Program-made: the position numbers and the translations under genes
Source of the DNA: Candidatus Curtissbacteria bacterium RIFCSPLOWO2_12_FULL_41_16
Lineage (GTDB): Bacteria; Patescibacteriota; Microgenomatia; Curtissbacterales; GWA2-41-24
Direction of reading: 5' to 3'
Length of the DNA: 40,691 nucleotides
Assembly (NCBI GenBank): GCA_001776545.1
Contig: MFBZ01000025.1
Coordinates: 1-40,691, forward strand
In this document: positions 15,241 through 25,573 of the stretch, piece after piece
Numbering within the stretch: position 1 is the first letter of the stretch
How the letters are laid out: the number at the start of each line of letters is the position of its first letter
Notes under the pieces: generated by a model
What the model saw: only the letters and a program-made list of their open reading frames with translations
Databases searched by the model: none
Told to the model about the DNA's origin: nothing

Positions 15241-15588
15241 TCAACTCCCGAAAAACAAATTCCGCCACTTCTGCCAGTTCGGTAATTCTCTCTGGTTTCC
15301 GGTTTCCTTTCTCCGCTCGACTTCTTCCCTCGGTACAATCACAACTACCTCACCCTCCTTAACCAAACCCAGTTTGTTTCTAATTTCACCTTCCGCAAAA
15401 TCGTTACTTTTTTTATACTCAAATTCCTTTTTTAAATTTTCATTCTCTTTTTTTAAATTTTCGAGTCTCTTTTCAGCCTCTTCCACCTCTTGGAAAGTTG
15501 TTCTGAAAGTCAAAATTTTTTTGGTGCTATTTATGGATAGAAAAATACTGACAATTACTGCCAAAATTAACAAAGAATTTCGCTTCAT
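15241..15588 (-). CDS. FtsB/DivIC-like septum formation initiator
   Basis: Single N-terminal TM followed by coiled coil (EVEEAEKRLENLKKENENLKKEFEYKKSND) and IRNKLGLVKEGEVVVIVP. Confidence 0.82.
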   Translation of the reverse strand: MKRNSLLILAVIVSIFLSINSTKKILTFRTTFQEVEEAEKRLENLKKENENLKKEFEYKKSNDFAEGEIRNKLGLVKEGEVVVIVPREEVERRKETGNQRELPNWQKWRNLFFGS

Positions 15589-15701
15589 GTTAATATTTTA
15601 ATCGACAAAAATACCTAAATCCCATAACTTTTCCTCTTGACAAGACCCATAGCCGGCAGTATACTGGTTTCACCCTTCCCACTGCTTCTTGTATTTAAAC
15701 T

Positions 15702-16577
15702 ATGAAAAAACTGGACGAAGCTCATAAAGAATTCATCGAGCATCTAAAAAACAGAAAGCGTGCCTCAGCTACCATCTTAGCATATGGTAAAGACATCGAG
15801 CAGTTGATTGGTTTTTTAGAGGAGTTGCAAAAAGCCCATGTCCACGAAATCACTGCTGATGATATTAAAAGTTTCTTGGCAAAGCTTACAAATACCGGTT
15901 ATACTCCAAAATCTGTTTCCCGTAAATTAAATTCCACTAAAACATTTTTTCGCTTCCTCAAAGTCCAGGAATATATTACCGATGACCCTGCCAACCTCGT
16001 TGATCATCCTAAATTTGACACAAAACCTCCAAGAATCTTAACCCCCACGGAATATCGGGCGCTTCGGGATGCCGCCAGAGACGACATTCGTATTGCTGCA
16101 ATTATTGAAATTCTTTTACAGGTAGGTATCAGAATCGGCGATCTTGCCAATCTTCATACCGACGATTTCTTTTTTGGGGAAAATTCTAAAGAAGGCCACC
16201 TTTATATTCGCCCGCAAGAAAACCGCCCCGAAAGAACTGTTCCTCTAAATAAATCGGCAGAGACCGCTCTTAAACGCTATCTGGAAGTTCGGCCAAAAAC
16301 GGTCAATAAAGCTCTTTTTGTGACCAAAACCGGTAAACCACTTCTTGTCAGAAACATCAGAACTGCCATTGATCGCTACTATAAAAAAGCAGGGATTGCC
16401 GGGGCCAAAATTAACGATCTAAGACACACTTGGGTTGCCCACCATCTGGCATCCGGCGCTTCTCTGGTTTTAATCAGTAAAATCGCCGGCCACAAACGTC
16501 TTTCTACCACCGAACGTTACCTAGCCTTAATCCAAACCCCCAAAGGCGAGGAAAAAGTTAAACTCGAAGAGCTTTAA
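15702..16577 (+). CDS. tyrosine recombinase XerC/XerD family
   Basis: N-terminal SAM-like domain, catalytic R (QVGIRIGDLANL), HTWVAHHLASG, LISKIAGHKRLSTTERYLAL. Confidence 0.93.
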   Translation: MKKLDEAHKEFIEHLKNRKRASATILAYGKDIEQLIGFLEELQKAHVHEITADDIKSFLAKLTNTGYTPKSVSRKLNSTKTFFRFLKVQEYITDDPANLVDHPKFDTKPPRILTPTEYRALRDAARDDIRIAAIIEILLQVGIRIGDLANLHTDDFFFGENSKEGHLYIRPQENRPERTVPLNKSAETALKRYLEVRPKTVNKALFVTKTGKPLLVRNIRTAIDRYYKKAGIAGAKINDLRHTWVAHHLASGASLVLISKIAGHKRLSTTERYLALIQTPKGEEKVKLEEL

Positions 16578-16732
16578 CCATTCCTCCCCCACAAACTCTT
16601 CACCCCATCCCACAAAAGAATTAAAATCATCGGGATAAGAAGCAGTCTCCAAAACCAAGAAGCAAAAAAGACAGCCACAATTCCGGCAATCGCTGCCGCG
16701 ATAAAAAGAGTTTTGACAAACAAGTTTTTCAC
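16574..16732 (-). CDS. small hydrophobic protein, GTG start (VKNLFVKTLFIAAAIAGIVAVFFASWFWRLLLIPMILILLWDGVKSLWGRNG)
   Basis: Read directly on the minus strand; 52 aa, ~2 TM, stop overlaps the xer stop; the ORF track lists a different, less plausible frame here. Confidence 0.6.
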   Translation of the reverse strand: MKNLFVKTLFIAAAIAGIVAVFFASWFWRLLLIPMILILLWDGVKSLWGRNG

Positions 16733-16790
16733 CTCGGAGGAGTCCTTCGGCCACCTCCGAGGTGTTACGGAGTGACTCCTCGGAGGTGAA
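16728..16790. repeat. palindromic element (TTCACCTCGGAGGAGT...ACTCCTCGGAGGTGAA) with an inner CACCTCCGAGGTG palindrome
   Basis: 16-nt inverted arms with one mismatch, plus central palindrome. Confidence 0.85.
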
Positions 16791-16887
16791 GTTGAAATAA
16801 AGTTTTGACTTTGATAGTATCATGCCAGAGGCATTTGGACAACCACGTCAAACGTGGGGGAGTCAAATTGCCTTTTTTTGGGGAAAA

Positions 16888-17250
16888 ATGTCAGTCAAAC
16901 ATAAAGCACAAGCATTAGTTATTCAATGCATCGATTTCAGATTTCAGGAACTAATCGCTCGAGATATTCAAAACCGGCAACTGACAGGCAAATTTGACAG
17001 AATTGCATACCCGGGTGCTTCCAAAGATTTAGAACGCGTAAGTCAAGCCGCCGAGACATCGCTGAAACTTCACGATCCCGACGAGGCTCTTATCTATGAA
17101 CATGAAGATTGTGGTGCCTATGGCCAGGATAATTCAATTGAAACTCACAGAGAAAATGCCGTTAGATTAAAGGCTTTTCTTGTCAATATAAAACCAGAAA
17201 TCAGAGTAATTACATTAATCGCTACTTTTGAGAAAATTGAAGAATTATAA
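16888..17250 (+). CDS. beta-carbonic anhydrase-like protein
   Basis: C-x-D-x-R (QCIDFRF) and H-x-x-C (EHEDCGAYG) motifs; the ATG at 16888 is more plausible than 16822. Confidence 0.75.
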   Translation: MSVKHKAQALVIQCIDFRFQELIARDIQNRQLTGKFDRIAYPGASKDLERVSQAAETSLKLHDPDEALIYEHEDCGAYGQDNSIETHRENAVRLKAFLVNIKPEIRVITLIATFEKIEEL

Positions 17251-17261
17251 TTAAGTTACCA

Positions 17262-17996
17262 ATGGAAATATCACTTGCTGCTGAAAAAATATTTTCAATC
17301 GGCCCCATACCGATTACCAACACTATCCTCACAACCTGGATCGTTACCATTATATTAATAGCCACAGCATATGTTGCGACCAAAAAAGTTGCTCTTGTCC
17401 CAACGGGCCTCCAGAATGTTGCCGAGGCGGCAATCGAAGCCTTTCAAGATCTAGTTTTCTCTGTCGCCGGCCAAAAAACAAGAGTTTTTTTGCCAATAGT
17501 TGCCAGTTTTTTCTTTTTTATTTTATTTGGCAATTATTTTGGTATCCTGCCTGGTATCGGCTCAATCGGTTTTTTCTTGCATCATAACGGCAAAGAAGTT
17601 TTTGTCCCGCTTTTCCGCTCCATCAATTCCGATTTAAACACTACTGTTGCCCTGGCTCTTGTATCACTTTTCACTACTCATTATCTTGCTATTCGCTATC
17701 TCGGCCTTGGTGGTTACTTGGGTAAATTCGTAAGCGTCAATCCGATCTTTTTTTTCGTTGGCCTTATGGAAATCGTCTCCGAAATAACAAAAATCTTCTC
17801 GCTTTCCTTTCGACTTTTTGGCAATATTTACGCGGGCGAAGTCCTCTTAACCACTGCCTCGACTCGCCTCTTTGCCTTTATTATTCCAATACCGTTTTAT
17901 TTTCTTGAGCTTCTTGTAGGCTTTGTTCAAGCCTTAATCTTTGCTATGCTAACACTAGTCTTTATGGTAATCTTAACGCAGAAGTCAGAACACTAA
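17262..17996 (+). CDS. atpB: F-type ATP synthase subunit a
   Basis: SLSFRLFGNIYAGEVLL and C-terminal ALIFAMLTLVFM. Confidence 0.95.
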   Translation: MEISLAAEKIFSIGPIPITNTILTTWIVTIILIATAYVATKKVALVPTGLQNVAEAAIEAFQDLVFSVAGQKTRVFLPIVASFFFFILFGNYFGILPGIGSIGFFLHHNGKEVFVPLFRSINSDLNTTVALALVSLFTTHYLAIRYLGLGGYLGKFVSVNPIFFFVGLMEIVSEITKIFSLSFRLFGNIYAGEVLLTTASTRLFAFIIPIPFYFLELLVGFVQALIFAMLTLVFMVILTQKSEH

Positions 17997-18020
17997 ATAT
18001 AATTTATAATTTTTACTTTT

Positions 18021-18103
18021 TATTGAAATTTAAATGTTTTAAATTGCAAAGAAAATATCAAAGATATTTTTAAAAATTGATTGAAAATTGAAAATTGAAA
18101 ATT
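18021..18103. repeat. AT-rich intergenic repeat, copy 1
   Basis: Reverse complement closely matches 39712-39795; contains hairpin AAAATATC-AAA-GATATTTT (18052-18070). Confidence 0.75.
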
Positions 18104-18117
18104 TACCAAGGAGGTGA

Positions 18118-18330
<213 letters not shown>

Positions 18331-18335
18331 CATCT

Positions 18336-18470
18336 GTCTTGACGGGTGGCAGTCGTGGAAGGGATTCCCGACAGCGCGCAGTCTCCATATGGACCACGAA
18401 AAGGAACATTGAAAGAAACTAAAAGACGAGCACTGACGGGAAGGAAACAACTGACAGGACCCGTCAAGAT
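18336..18470 (+). ncRNA. candidate structured RNA element between atpE and atpF
   Basis: 11-bp perfect closing stem TCTTGACGGGT (18337-18347)/ACCCGTCAAGA (18459-18469) plus inner TCGTGG/CCACGA stem and hairpin TCCATATGGA. Confidence 0.55.
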
Positions 18471-18482
18471 TACCAAAAATAC

Positions 18483-18986
18483 ATGCAAATTTTAAATAAT
18501 TTCGGCATTCAACCGGTTTTACTTTTGGCTCAAATAGTCAATTTTTTGATAATTCTCCTTCTTCTTAAAAGATTCTTCTACAAACCAATTGTAAAGATGC
18601 TGGATGACAGAAAGAAGAGAATTGAGGAGAGTCTAAAGAATGCCGATCTAATTGAGGAAAAGCTGGCCCAGACCGAGCAAAAATCGGTAAAAATTTTGGA
18701 GGAGTCGAGAACTGCTGCCTCCGCTATATTGGCTGAGGCTAAAAAAGAAGCTCAAAATATTTCCGACCAGGCAAATATTCAGGCAAGGGAGACAATAGAG
18801 GAGTCGGTCCTTCAAGCCAGGGTTCAAATTGAGGAGCAAAGAAAGCAAATGCGAAAAGGCCTGGAGCAGCAAACCCTTAGACTTGTTTCAATGGTAGTTG
18901 AGAAAGTCTTAGGAAGAAATCTAAGGGCTCGGGAAAAACAAAACTTGACACGTGATGCGGCCCAGGAAATCATCAGGGAAATCTAA
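18483..18986 (+). CDS. atpF: F-type ATP synthase subunit b
   Basis: N-terminal TM then long charged coiled coil; gene order. Confidence 0.93.
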   Translation: MQILNNFGIQPVLLLAQIVNFLIILLLLKRFFYKPIVKMLDDRKKRIEESLKNADLIEEKLAQTEQKSVKILEESRTAASAILAEAKKEAQNISDQANIQARETIEESVLQARVQIEEQRKQMRKGLEQQTLRLVSMVVEKVLGRNLRAREKQNLTRDAAQEIIREI

Positions 18987-19369
18987 TGAAGAATAAGAAA
19001 AGACTGCTCAAAATTGCCAAGTTTTGCTACAAGCAAAGCTTGACCGGCGGTTTTGTGGATTATCAAAAAGTCCGCAAAACACTAAAAAGGCTCTCTTTAC
19101 AAAAGGTTGTGGGTCTGAGAGCAATTCTAAGGGCTTACAAAAGATTGATTGAGGTAAAACTCAAGAAGGAAGAAGTTACTGTGGAGATAGTCGAAAAAAT
19201 AACAAACTTTGCGGAATTGGAGACGGAAATCCGTCAAAAAACAGGAGTCCGGAAGGTTACTTTTAGGATAAACCCCAAGATCACTTTTGGGGCAAGAATC
19301 ACCCATGGGGATTGGATCTGGGATTCAACGCTTTCAAGTAGGCTTCGGCAGATAGCAGGTAACGTTTGA
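18986..19369 (+). CDS. atpH: F-type ATP synthase subunit delta (short)
   Basis: C-terminal NPKITFGARITHGDWIWDSTLSSRLRQI typical of delta; position between atpF and atpA; only 127 aa. Confidence 0.85.
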   Translation: MKNKKRLLKIAKFCYKQSLTGGFVDYQKVRKTLKRLSLQKVVGLRAILRAYKRLIEVKLKKEEVTVEIVEKITNFAELETEIRQKTGVRKVTFRINPKITFGARITHGDWIWDSTLSSRLRQIAGNV

Positions 19370-19379
19370 CAATTGATTT

Positions 19380-21005
19380 ATGGGAATTATCGAGGAGATC
19401 GAAAAACAAATAGAGCAGACTAAGATCGCAACCACCCGCAAAAACGTAGGCAAAATTATCGAGGTCGGTGACGGGGTCGTCAGAGTCGAAGGACTTTCGG
19501 ACGTCGGATCGTCCGAGCTTGTCTCTCTTCCCAATAATGTTACCGGGCTGGCATTAAATCTGGAAGAGGATGGGGTTGGCGTCATTATTTTCGGCAACTG
19601 GACCAAACTGAAAGAGGGAGACGCTTGCCAGACAACCGGAAAAATTCTGGAGGTTCCGGTTGGTGAAGCTTTAGTCGGCAGAGTTGTTAACGCTTTAGGA
19701 GAACCACTCGATGGCAAGGGCCCCATTAGTACTAAAGCTCACTACCCTACCGAAAAGATTGCGCCGGGGGTAATTACCAGAGAATCGGTTAATACTCCCC
19801 TTCAAACCGGCCTTAAGGCGATCGACAGCATGATTCCGATTGGCAGAGGCCAGAGGGAATTGATAATCGGTGACAGAAGTCTGGGGAAAACGGCAATTTG
19901 TCTTGATACAATCATCAATCAAAAGGGCAAAGGGGTTATTTGCATTTATTGCGCAATCGGGCAAAAAACTTCCAAAATTGCTCAGGTTGTGGCCACTCTC
20001 GAAAAATACAGGGCCATGAACCACACAATTGTCGTTTCGGCATCTGCCAGTGACTCGGCAACTATGCAATATGTTGCCCCTTACGCAGCCTGTGCGATTG
20101 GGGAATATTTTATGGATCAGGGAAAAGATGCACTGGTTGTCTACGACGATCTCACTAAACATGCCTGGGCCTACCGTCAGCTCTCCTTACTTCTTAGACG
20201 TCCATCCGGCCGTGAAGCTTATCCCGGAGACATTTTTTACTTGCATTCCCGACTTTTGGAGAGAGCGGCTAAGATGAATAAGGATCATGGAGGAGGATCT
20301 TTGACGGCCCTGCCGATTATTGAAACGCAAGCCGGGGACGTCTCGGCTTACATTCCAACAAACGTTATCTCTATTACCGATGGTCAAATTTATCTTGAGG
20401 CCGAACTTTTCAATGCCGGCATCAGGCCTGCGGTTAATCCCGGACTTTCGGTCTCCCGTGTCGGAGGCGCAGCACAGACAAAAATGATGAAGCAGGTAGC
20501 AGGATCCTTAAGACTTGACCTTGCTCAGTACCGCGAACTTGCTACCTTTGCCCAATTCGGGTCAGATTTGGATGAGGCCACACTCTCCCGGCTTGAGCGC
20601 GGACGCCGGATTGTAGAGGTTTTAAAACAGCCCCAACTTTCACCGTTTGATATCACCTCGCAAGTGGTCATCCTCTGGGGGGTTAACAACGGTTATTTTG
20701 ACAAAGTTAACCTTGAGAAAGTTTCTGCTTTTGAGGAATCAGTCATAAGGACACTCGCAACCAACAAAAAGCTCAAAGATTACCTTGAGAAGGAGAGGCA
20801 AATAGACGATTTCGCTCAAAAAGAACTGGAGAAAATGTTCGGCTCACAACACTTCGTAAAACCCGCAGCCACTGACAGCACTGAAAATGCGCAAAGAAAT
20901 CAAAAGAAGAAACCGGTTGGTTCAGTGGTCGCCCGCCCACCAATGACCAAAGCCGCACCCTCCGCAAGGACAAAGCGAGTCAGACGGGGAAAAACTAAAC
21001 ACTAA
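19380..21005 (+). CDS. atpA: F-type ATP synthase subunit alpha with basic C-terminal extension
   Basis: [75 protein letters not shown]. Confidence 0.98.
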   Translation: MGIIEEIEKQIEQTKIATTRKNVGKIIEVGDGVVRVEGLSDVGSSELVSLPNNVTGLALNLEEDGVGVIIFGNWTKLKEGDACQTTGKILEVPVGEALVGRVVNALGEPLDGKGPISTKAHYPTEKIAPGVITRESVNTPLQTGLKAIDSMIPIGRGQRELIIGDRSLGKTAICLDTIINQKGKGVICIYCAIGQKTSKIAQVVATLEKYRAMNHTIVVSASASDSATMQYVAPYAACAIGEYFMDQGKDALVVYDDLTKHAWAYRQLSLLLRRPSGREAYPGDIFYLHSRLLERAAKMNKDHGGGSLTALPIIETQAGDVSAYIPTNVISITDGQIYLEAELFNAGIRPAVNPGLSVSRVGGAAQTKMMKQVAGSLRLDLAQYRELATFAQFGSDLDEATLSRLERGRRIVEVLKQPQLSPFDITSQVVILWGVNNGYFDKVNLEKVSAFEESVIRTLATNKKLKDYLEKERQIDDFAQKELEKMFGSQHFVKPAATDSTENAQRNQKKKPVGSVVARPPMTKAAPSARTKRVRRGKTKH

Positions 21006-21015
21006 TTAACTAAAA

Positions 21016-21861
21016 ATGGCTCAAATCAGGGAAATCAGGAGAAGAATTAAGTCGATTCAAAGCACTCAAAAGGTGACCCACGCTATGGAGCTGGTGGCTG
21101 CTGCCAAAATGCGCAAAAGCCAATTTGCCGCCCTTGCCTCAAGGACTTATTCAACAAACCTTACAGAAATCCTTGAAGTGATAAGGGTCCATCCAAATGC
21201 TAGTCATCCACTCCTTTCTAAGAATGAGGCCGCGGCAAGATACATTATTTTGATTGGTTCGGATAGAGGGCTAGCCGGAGGCTTAAACATCAATCTCTTC
21301 AGAGAAATTTTGAGAAGCGAAGTTAAAGACGCAACCTATATAACTGTCGGCAAAAAAGCGACCGGTTTTGCCGCGAAAACCAACTCTCCAATTTTAGCCA
21401 GCTTCCAATCCGAAGAAAAGGCGCCTCTTGATTTGGCAAGAACTCTTACCAAGATAACAATTGAGGGCTTTCTAAAAGGTGAGGTTGGCGAGGTTTCTCT
21501 GCTCTATCCTCATTTCGAAGCAACAATTAAACAAACACCGAAATGGGTAAGGCTTTTGCCAATTGAGCTTGCGCTTGAAGAAACAAACGGTAAGGGCTCA
21601 AATGGGAATCTTTTGTTTGAACCAACTGCCGATGAAATTTTGGAGGCAATTCTGCCCCACTATGTTCTAACTTCTATTTATCAAATACTTTTGGAAACAA
21701 AGGCTTCGGAGCACAGCGCCAGGATGGTGGCAATGAAAAACGCAACAGACGCGGCCGGGGATTTGATTGACGATTTAACCTTGGCTTTTAACCAGGCAAG
21801 ACAAGAGGCAATAACCAAAGAACTGTTAGATATTGTAACGGCCCAAAGCGCACTGGAGTAA
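21016..21861 (+). CDS. atpG: F-type ATP synthase subunit gamma
   Basis: IRRRIKSIQSTQKVTHAMELVAAAKMRK, SDRGLAGGLN, C-terminal ITKELLDIVTAQSAL. Confidence 0.97.
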   Translation: MAQIREIRRRIKSIQSTQKVTHAMELVAAAKMRKSQFAALASRTYSTNLTEILEVIRVHPNASHPLLSKNEAAARYIILIGSDRGLAGGLNINLFREILRSEVKDATYITVGKKATGFAAKTNSPILASFQSEEKAPLDLARTLTKITIEGFLKGEVGEVSLLYPHFEATIKQTPKWVRLLPIELALEETNGKGSNGNLLFEPTADEILEAILPHYVLTSIYQILLETKASEHSARMVAMKNATDAAGDLIDDLTLAFNQARQEAITKELLDIVTAQSALE

Positions 21862-21921
21862 ATTTTTAATTTTAAATTTTAAATTTTTAAAATTGAAAAT
21901 TAATAGAAAAATGCCCACTAA

Positions 21922-23334
<1,413 letters not shown>

Positions 23335-23392
23335 TTTCCAATTTTCAGTTCTCAATTTTCATTTTTGAGATTTTTGAGAAAATAAGCTCTCT

Positions 23393-23430
23393 TATTGAAT
23401 TTTCAATGATTCAATGTTTGAAAATTGATA
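23393..23430. repeat. AT-rich intergenic repeat, partial copy
   Basis: Shares ATTGAATTTTCAATGATT with 39714-39731. Confidence 0.6.
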
Positions 23431-23476
23431 AATTGTAAAATTGACTGCAAATTAAAAATTTAAAATTTAAAATTAA

Positions 23477-23890
23477 ATGGCATTGCACCTGCAGATTATC
23501 ACTCCGGAAAAAATAGTTTTTGACGATGAGGTCGAGCAGGTCGGACTACCAACCACTACGGGACAAATAACAATTCTTGAAAAGCATGCGGATTTGGTTA
23601 CGCAAATTGAACCGGGTGAAATATTTCTTGAAAAAAACCACAGAGTCGCAAGAGTAGCCGCGGGCTTTGGATTTGCCCGGGTGGGAAAAGATAGCGTCAA
23701 AGTCTTAGTTGATCTGGCAACACCTGAAGAAGAAATCGAAGAGAAAAAAATTGAAGAAGCTAAAAGACAAGCCGAAGAAGCTATCAAACAAAAACATGCT
23801 TTATCCGAAGAGGAATACGCAACAGCCGCTGCCAACTTACAAAAAGCCCTGGTGCAGCTGAAGATCAAAAGAAGACACCGACGAGTTTAA
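23477..23890 (+). CDS. atpC: F-type ATP synthase subunit epsilon
   Basis: LQIITPEKIVFDDEVEQVGLPTTTGQITILEKHADLVT; terminal position in operon. Confidence 0.93.
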   Translation: MALHLQIITPEKIVFDDEVEQVGLPTTTGQITILEKHADLVTQIEPGEIFLEKNHRVARVAAGFGFARVGKDSVKVLVDLATPEEEIEEKKIEEAKRQAEEAIKQKHALSEEEYATAAANLQKALVQLKIKRRHRRV

Positions 23891-23924
23891 GGCAAAATTT
23901 TTAATTCCAATAAATTGAAAATTT

Positions 23925-24446
23925 ATGTATAAATCCATCGCCATCTCCGGACAGATTGCCGCAGGGTCCTCAACCGCTGCTAAGGCTTTAGCCGAGAGAC
24001 TCAACCTTGAATACCACTCCGCTGGGGATTTCTTTCGCCAATATATGCTCCAGCATAACATCCCCCTTTATGACAAGTCCCAAATCCCAGACGAACTCGA
24101 CCGAAAAATCGACCGTAAGTTGATTCAGCTTGCCGATCACGGCGGCGCAGTCATCGATGCCGACTATATCGGCTATTTCACCAGAAACATGCTCCACGTT
24201 TTAAAAGTCTTATTGACCTGCAACGAAGAAGAAAAAATCAGAAGAGCCGTCTCCCGGGTCCATACTCACAAAGAAACAGCCGAAGAAGTAAACAAGCGTC
24301 AAGAGGAGCTTTACAAAAAGTTCCATAAAATCTATTCCGCAGAAGATTATCTCAATCCAAAGTTTTTTGATCTGGTGATTGATACTACTAGAACTGGTCC
24401 AGAAAAAGTTGTCGAACAGATTTTAAAGAAATTTAGAGGAAATTAA
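23925..24446 (+). CDS. cytidylate kinase-like protein
   Basis: SIAISGQIAAGSSTAAKALAERL P-loop, GDFFRQ, DLVIDTT. Confidence 0.85.
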   Translation: MYKSIAISGQIAAGSSTAAKALAERLNLEYHSAGDFFRQYMLQHNIPLYDKSQIPDELDRKIDRKLIQLADHGGAVIDADYIGYFTRNMLHVLKVLLTCNEEEKIRRAVSRVHTHKETAEEVNKRQEELYKKFHKIYSAEDYLNPKFFDLVIDTTRTGPEKVVEQILKKFRGN

Positions 24447-24484
24447 GGATATTTAGGGAATTTAGAACATTAAGGTTATTAAGG
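24431..24484. repeat. tandem nonanucleotide array, 6 units
   Basis: ATTTAGAGG|AAATTAAGG|ATATTTAGG|GAATTTAGA|ACATTAAGG|TTATTAAGG. Confidence 0.8.
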
Positions 24485-24601
24485 AAAATGTGATCAACTT
24501 GTCAGCGACTATCAAGGACTAATAATTGGCATTAATAAATTCGTAAAATATATTATCAGGAAGAGAGATGCCACGAAAAAGTAATTCTTCAATATCCTCA
24601 A

Positions 24602-25573
24602 TTACCTAAATACCCTCCCACTAAGTCCAAACTTGGCATTCAAGGCTTTCAGAAAATGTTGCTTATCAAAATATCCAAACTTCACTCTATATCTCCCTCT
24701 TTCCACTTTCACACTTTGCCTGCCCGCCAAAGCCCTTCGGGTCTGAGCCTCAGGTCTTCGACTCCGACCATTCGGCCTTGAGCTCATGGCCGAGAGGGGT
24801 CGCTCAGACTCGAGGAGGTCGAAGACCTTGGCGTCGGCGGGACTTTGACTAATCTTTGTATGCTCCTGCCCATCAACAATTAAAGAAACATCATCGCCTT
24901 TTCTTACCTTAATCTCCACAACATCATTTGGTGAAAGAGCCACCGAAGGAATCGACAATCCAACAGCGTTGATCGGCGTAATCAAAAAACAATCAACCTC
25001 AGGCTCTACAATCGGCCCGCCGGCCGAAAGTGAATAAGCAGTCGATCCGGTTTGGGTCGAAACAATCACGCCATCCCCCACAATTTCTAAAAATTTTTGC
25101 CCGTTAACCGTAATTTCTAAATCAACCACCCGATACATCCCCTTGACTACGACTTCATTCAATGCCCGAAAATTTCCACCTTCGAGGTGGGCTTGTCCTG
25201 AGTTATATCGAAGGGCTCTGACTCCTCGAAGGTGGAAATTTTTGCTGATCCCGGCTTCGAGCGTCATTCGCTCCGAAATAAAATACTTACCATCGATCAA
25301 TTTCTCGATTGCTCCCTGCCACTCACTTCCCTCCGCCGCTGTCAAAAACCCAAGTGTCCCGGCATTAATCCCCACAAACGGCACATTAAGCTCAACATGC
25401 TCGCAAGCCGCATGAAGCAGTATTCCATCCCCACCAAGAGTAACAACGAGGTCCGACCTCGTCAAATTCGTATCCAAGACCTCATGGCCTCTGGTTTCCA
25501 GATACTTTTTGACCTTCTTAGCAAGGTCACGGGCTTTAGGGATATCTTCAGCCACAACAATCCCAAATTTCAC
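24602..25573 (-). CDS. NAD kinase with two in-frame repeat-derived insertions
   Basis: VVTLGGDGILLHAA, GINAGTLGFLT, GDGVIVSTQTGSTAYSLSAGGPIV, INAVGLSIPSV; insertions NFHLRGVRALRYNSGQAHLEGGNF and LLESERPLSAMSSRPNGRSRRPEAQTRRALAG. Confidence 0.93.
   Translation of the reverse strand: MKFGIVVAEDIPKARDLAKKVKKYLETRGHEVLDTNLTRSDLVVTLGGDGILLHAACEHVELNVPFVGINAGTLGFLTAAEGSEWQGAIEKLIDGKYFISERMTLEAGISKNFHLRGVRALRYNSGQAHLEGGNFRALNEVVVKGMYRVVDLEITVNGQKFLEIVGDGVIVSTQTGSTAYSLSAGGPIVEPEVDCFLITPINAVGLSIPSVALSPNDVVEIKVRKGDDVSLIVDGQEHTKISQSPADAKVFDLLESERPLSAMSSRPNGRSRRPEAQTRRALAGRQSVKVERGRYRVKFGYFDKQHFLKALNAKFGLSGRVFR
24719..24837. repeat. composite palindromic element, short copy inside NAD kinase
   Basis: Reverse complement contains CTCCTCGAGTCTGAGCGACCCCTCTCGGCCATGAGCTC-AA-GGCCGAATGGTCGGAGTCGAAGACC, as at 7743-7866 minus the internal insert. 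Confidence 0.9.
25169..25242. repeat. long nested hairpin element inside NAD kinase
   Basis: Perfect inverted AAATTTCCACCTTCGAGG/CCTCGAAGGTGGAAATTT enclosing TCCTGAGTTATATCGAAGGG. Confidence 0.93.

Noticed and set aside
15029-15601. Plus-strand 190-aa ORF spanning tRNA-fMet and the ftsB-like gene
   Set aside because: Crosses a tRNA gene and is antisense to a well-supported CDS.
15702-16577. Tyrosine recombinase as part of an integrative mobile element
   Set aside because: Looks like a housekeeping XerC/D; no attachment-site duplication or cargo genes identified next to it.
16527-16823. Minus-strand 98-aa ORF from the track
   Set aside because: Wrong frame: Cys-rich low-quality sequence running through the palindromic repeat and into xer; another minus frame gives a coherent TM protein (16574-16732).
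18336-18470. Known riboswitch (c-di-GMP, FMN, TPP, SAM) or tRNA in the atpE-atpF gap
   Set aside because: No recognisable consensus of those classes on inspection and no cloverleaf; left as an uncharacterised structured candidate.
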